From: an uncultured Lachnospiraceae bacterium
GTDB taxonomy: Bacteria > Bacillota > Clostridia > Lachnospirales > Lachnospiraceae
Direction: 5' to 3'
Length of the DNA stretch: 5,866 nucleotides
Assembly (NCBI GenBank): GCA_946633495.1
Contig: CAMPAX010000153.1
Coordinates: forward strand, 1 to 5,866
The stretch's first letter is position 1. Each line of letters opens with the position of its first letter. The position numbers were made by a program, and so were the translations under genes. This document shows, piece after piece, positions 5,848-5,866 of the stretch. The notes beneath the pieces are model-generated. The model made no database searches and was not told where the DNA came from. It worked only from the letters and a program-made list of their open reading frames with translations.

Positions 5848-5866
5848 CTGCCCAAATGTGGGATTC

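Overview
The window holds most of a bacterial F1Fo ATP synthase operon. Every gene is on the minus strand, so the operon reads from right to left. The order in the direction of transcription is atpZ, atpI, atpB (a), atpE (c), atpF (b), atpH (delta), atpA (alpha), atpG (gamma). The beta and epsilon genes (atpD, atpC) are not present and should lie just beyond base 1. The gene order, the AtpZ plus AtpI pair at the head, the Shine-Dalgarno sites before nearly every gene and the protein sequences point to an anaerobic Firmicute of the class Clostridia, perhaps Lachnospiraceae. The family-level guess is an inference from sequence style only.

Layout: 5848-5866 is the edge of whatever lies upstream. 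At 5815-5847 there is a perfect 13-bp stem that looks like the terminator of an upstream gene on the same strand. A strong sigma-A-type promoter follows (-35 at 5766-5771, -10 at 5743-5748), with a leader of about 90 nt. The two small membrane proteins AtpZ and AtpI come next, with overlapping reading frames. The Fo genes a, c and b occupy 4844-3102, and the F1 genes delta, alpha and gamma occupy 3117-35. Spacing is tight, from a 16-nt overlap to about 113 nt. The two roomiest junctions among the core genes (atpI-atpB and atpB-atpE) carry small inverted repeats.

The products form one rotary machine. The a subunit and the c ring carry ions through the membrane, gamma is the shaft, b and delta form the stator, and alpha (with the missing beta) makes the catalytic head. 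AtpZ and AtpI are accessory membrane proteins linked to Fo assembly and cation supply. The c subunit has the full side-chain pattern of sodium-binding c subunits (Gln33, Glu66, Thr67, Thr68, Tyr71), so the enzyme is probably sodium coupled.

No novel system is visible; this is a conserved housekeeping operon. The points most worth a second look are the sodium signature, a diverged 35-bp tandem duplication of the last codons of atpG, the 92-nt dual-coding overlap of atpZ and atpI, an insertion in gamma, and the structured and A/U-rich RNA around atpE.
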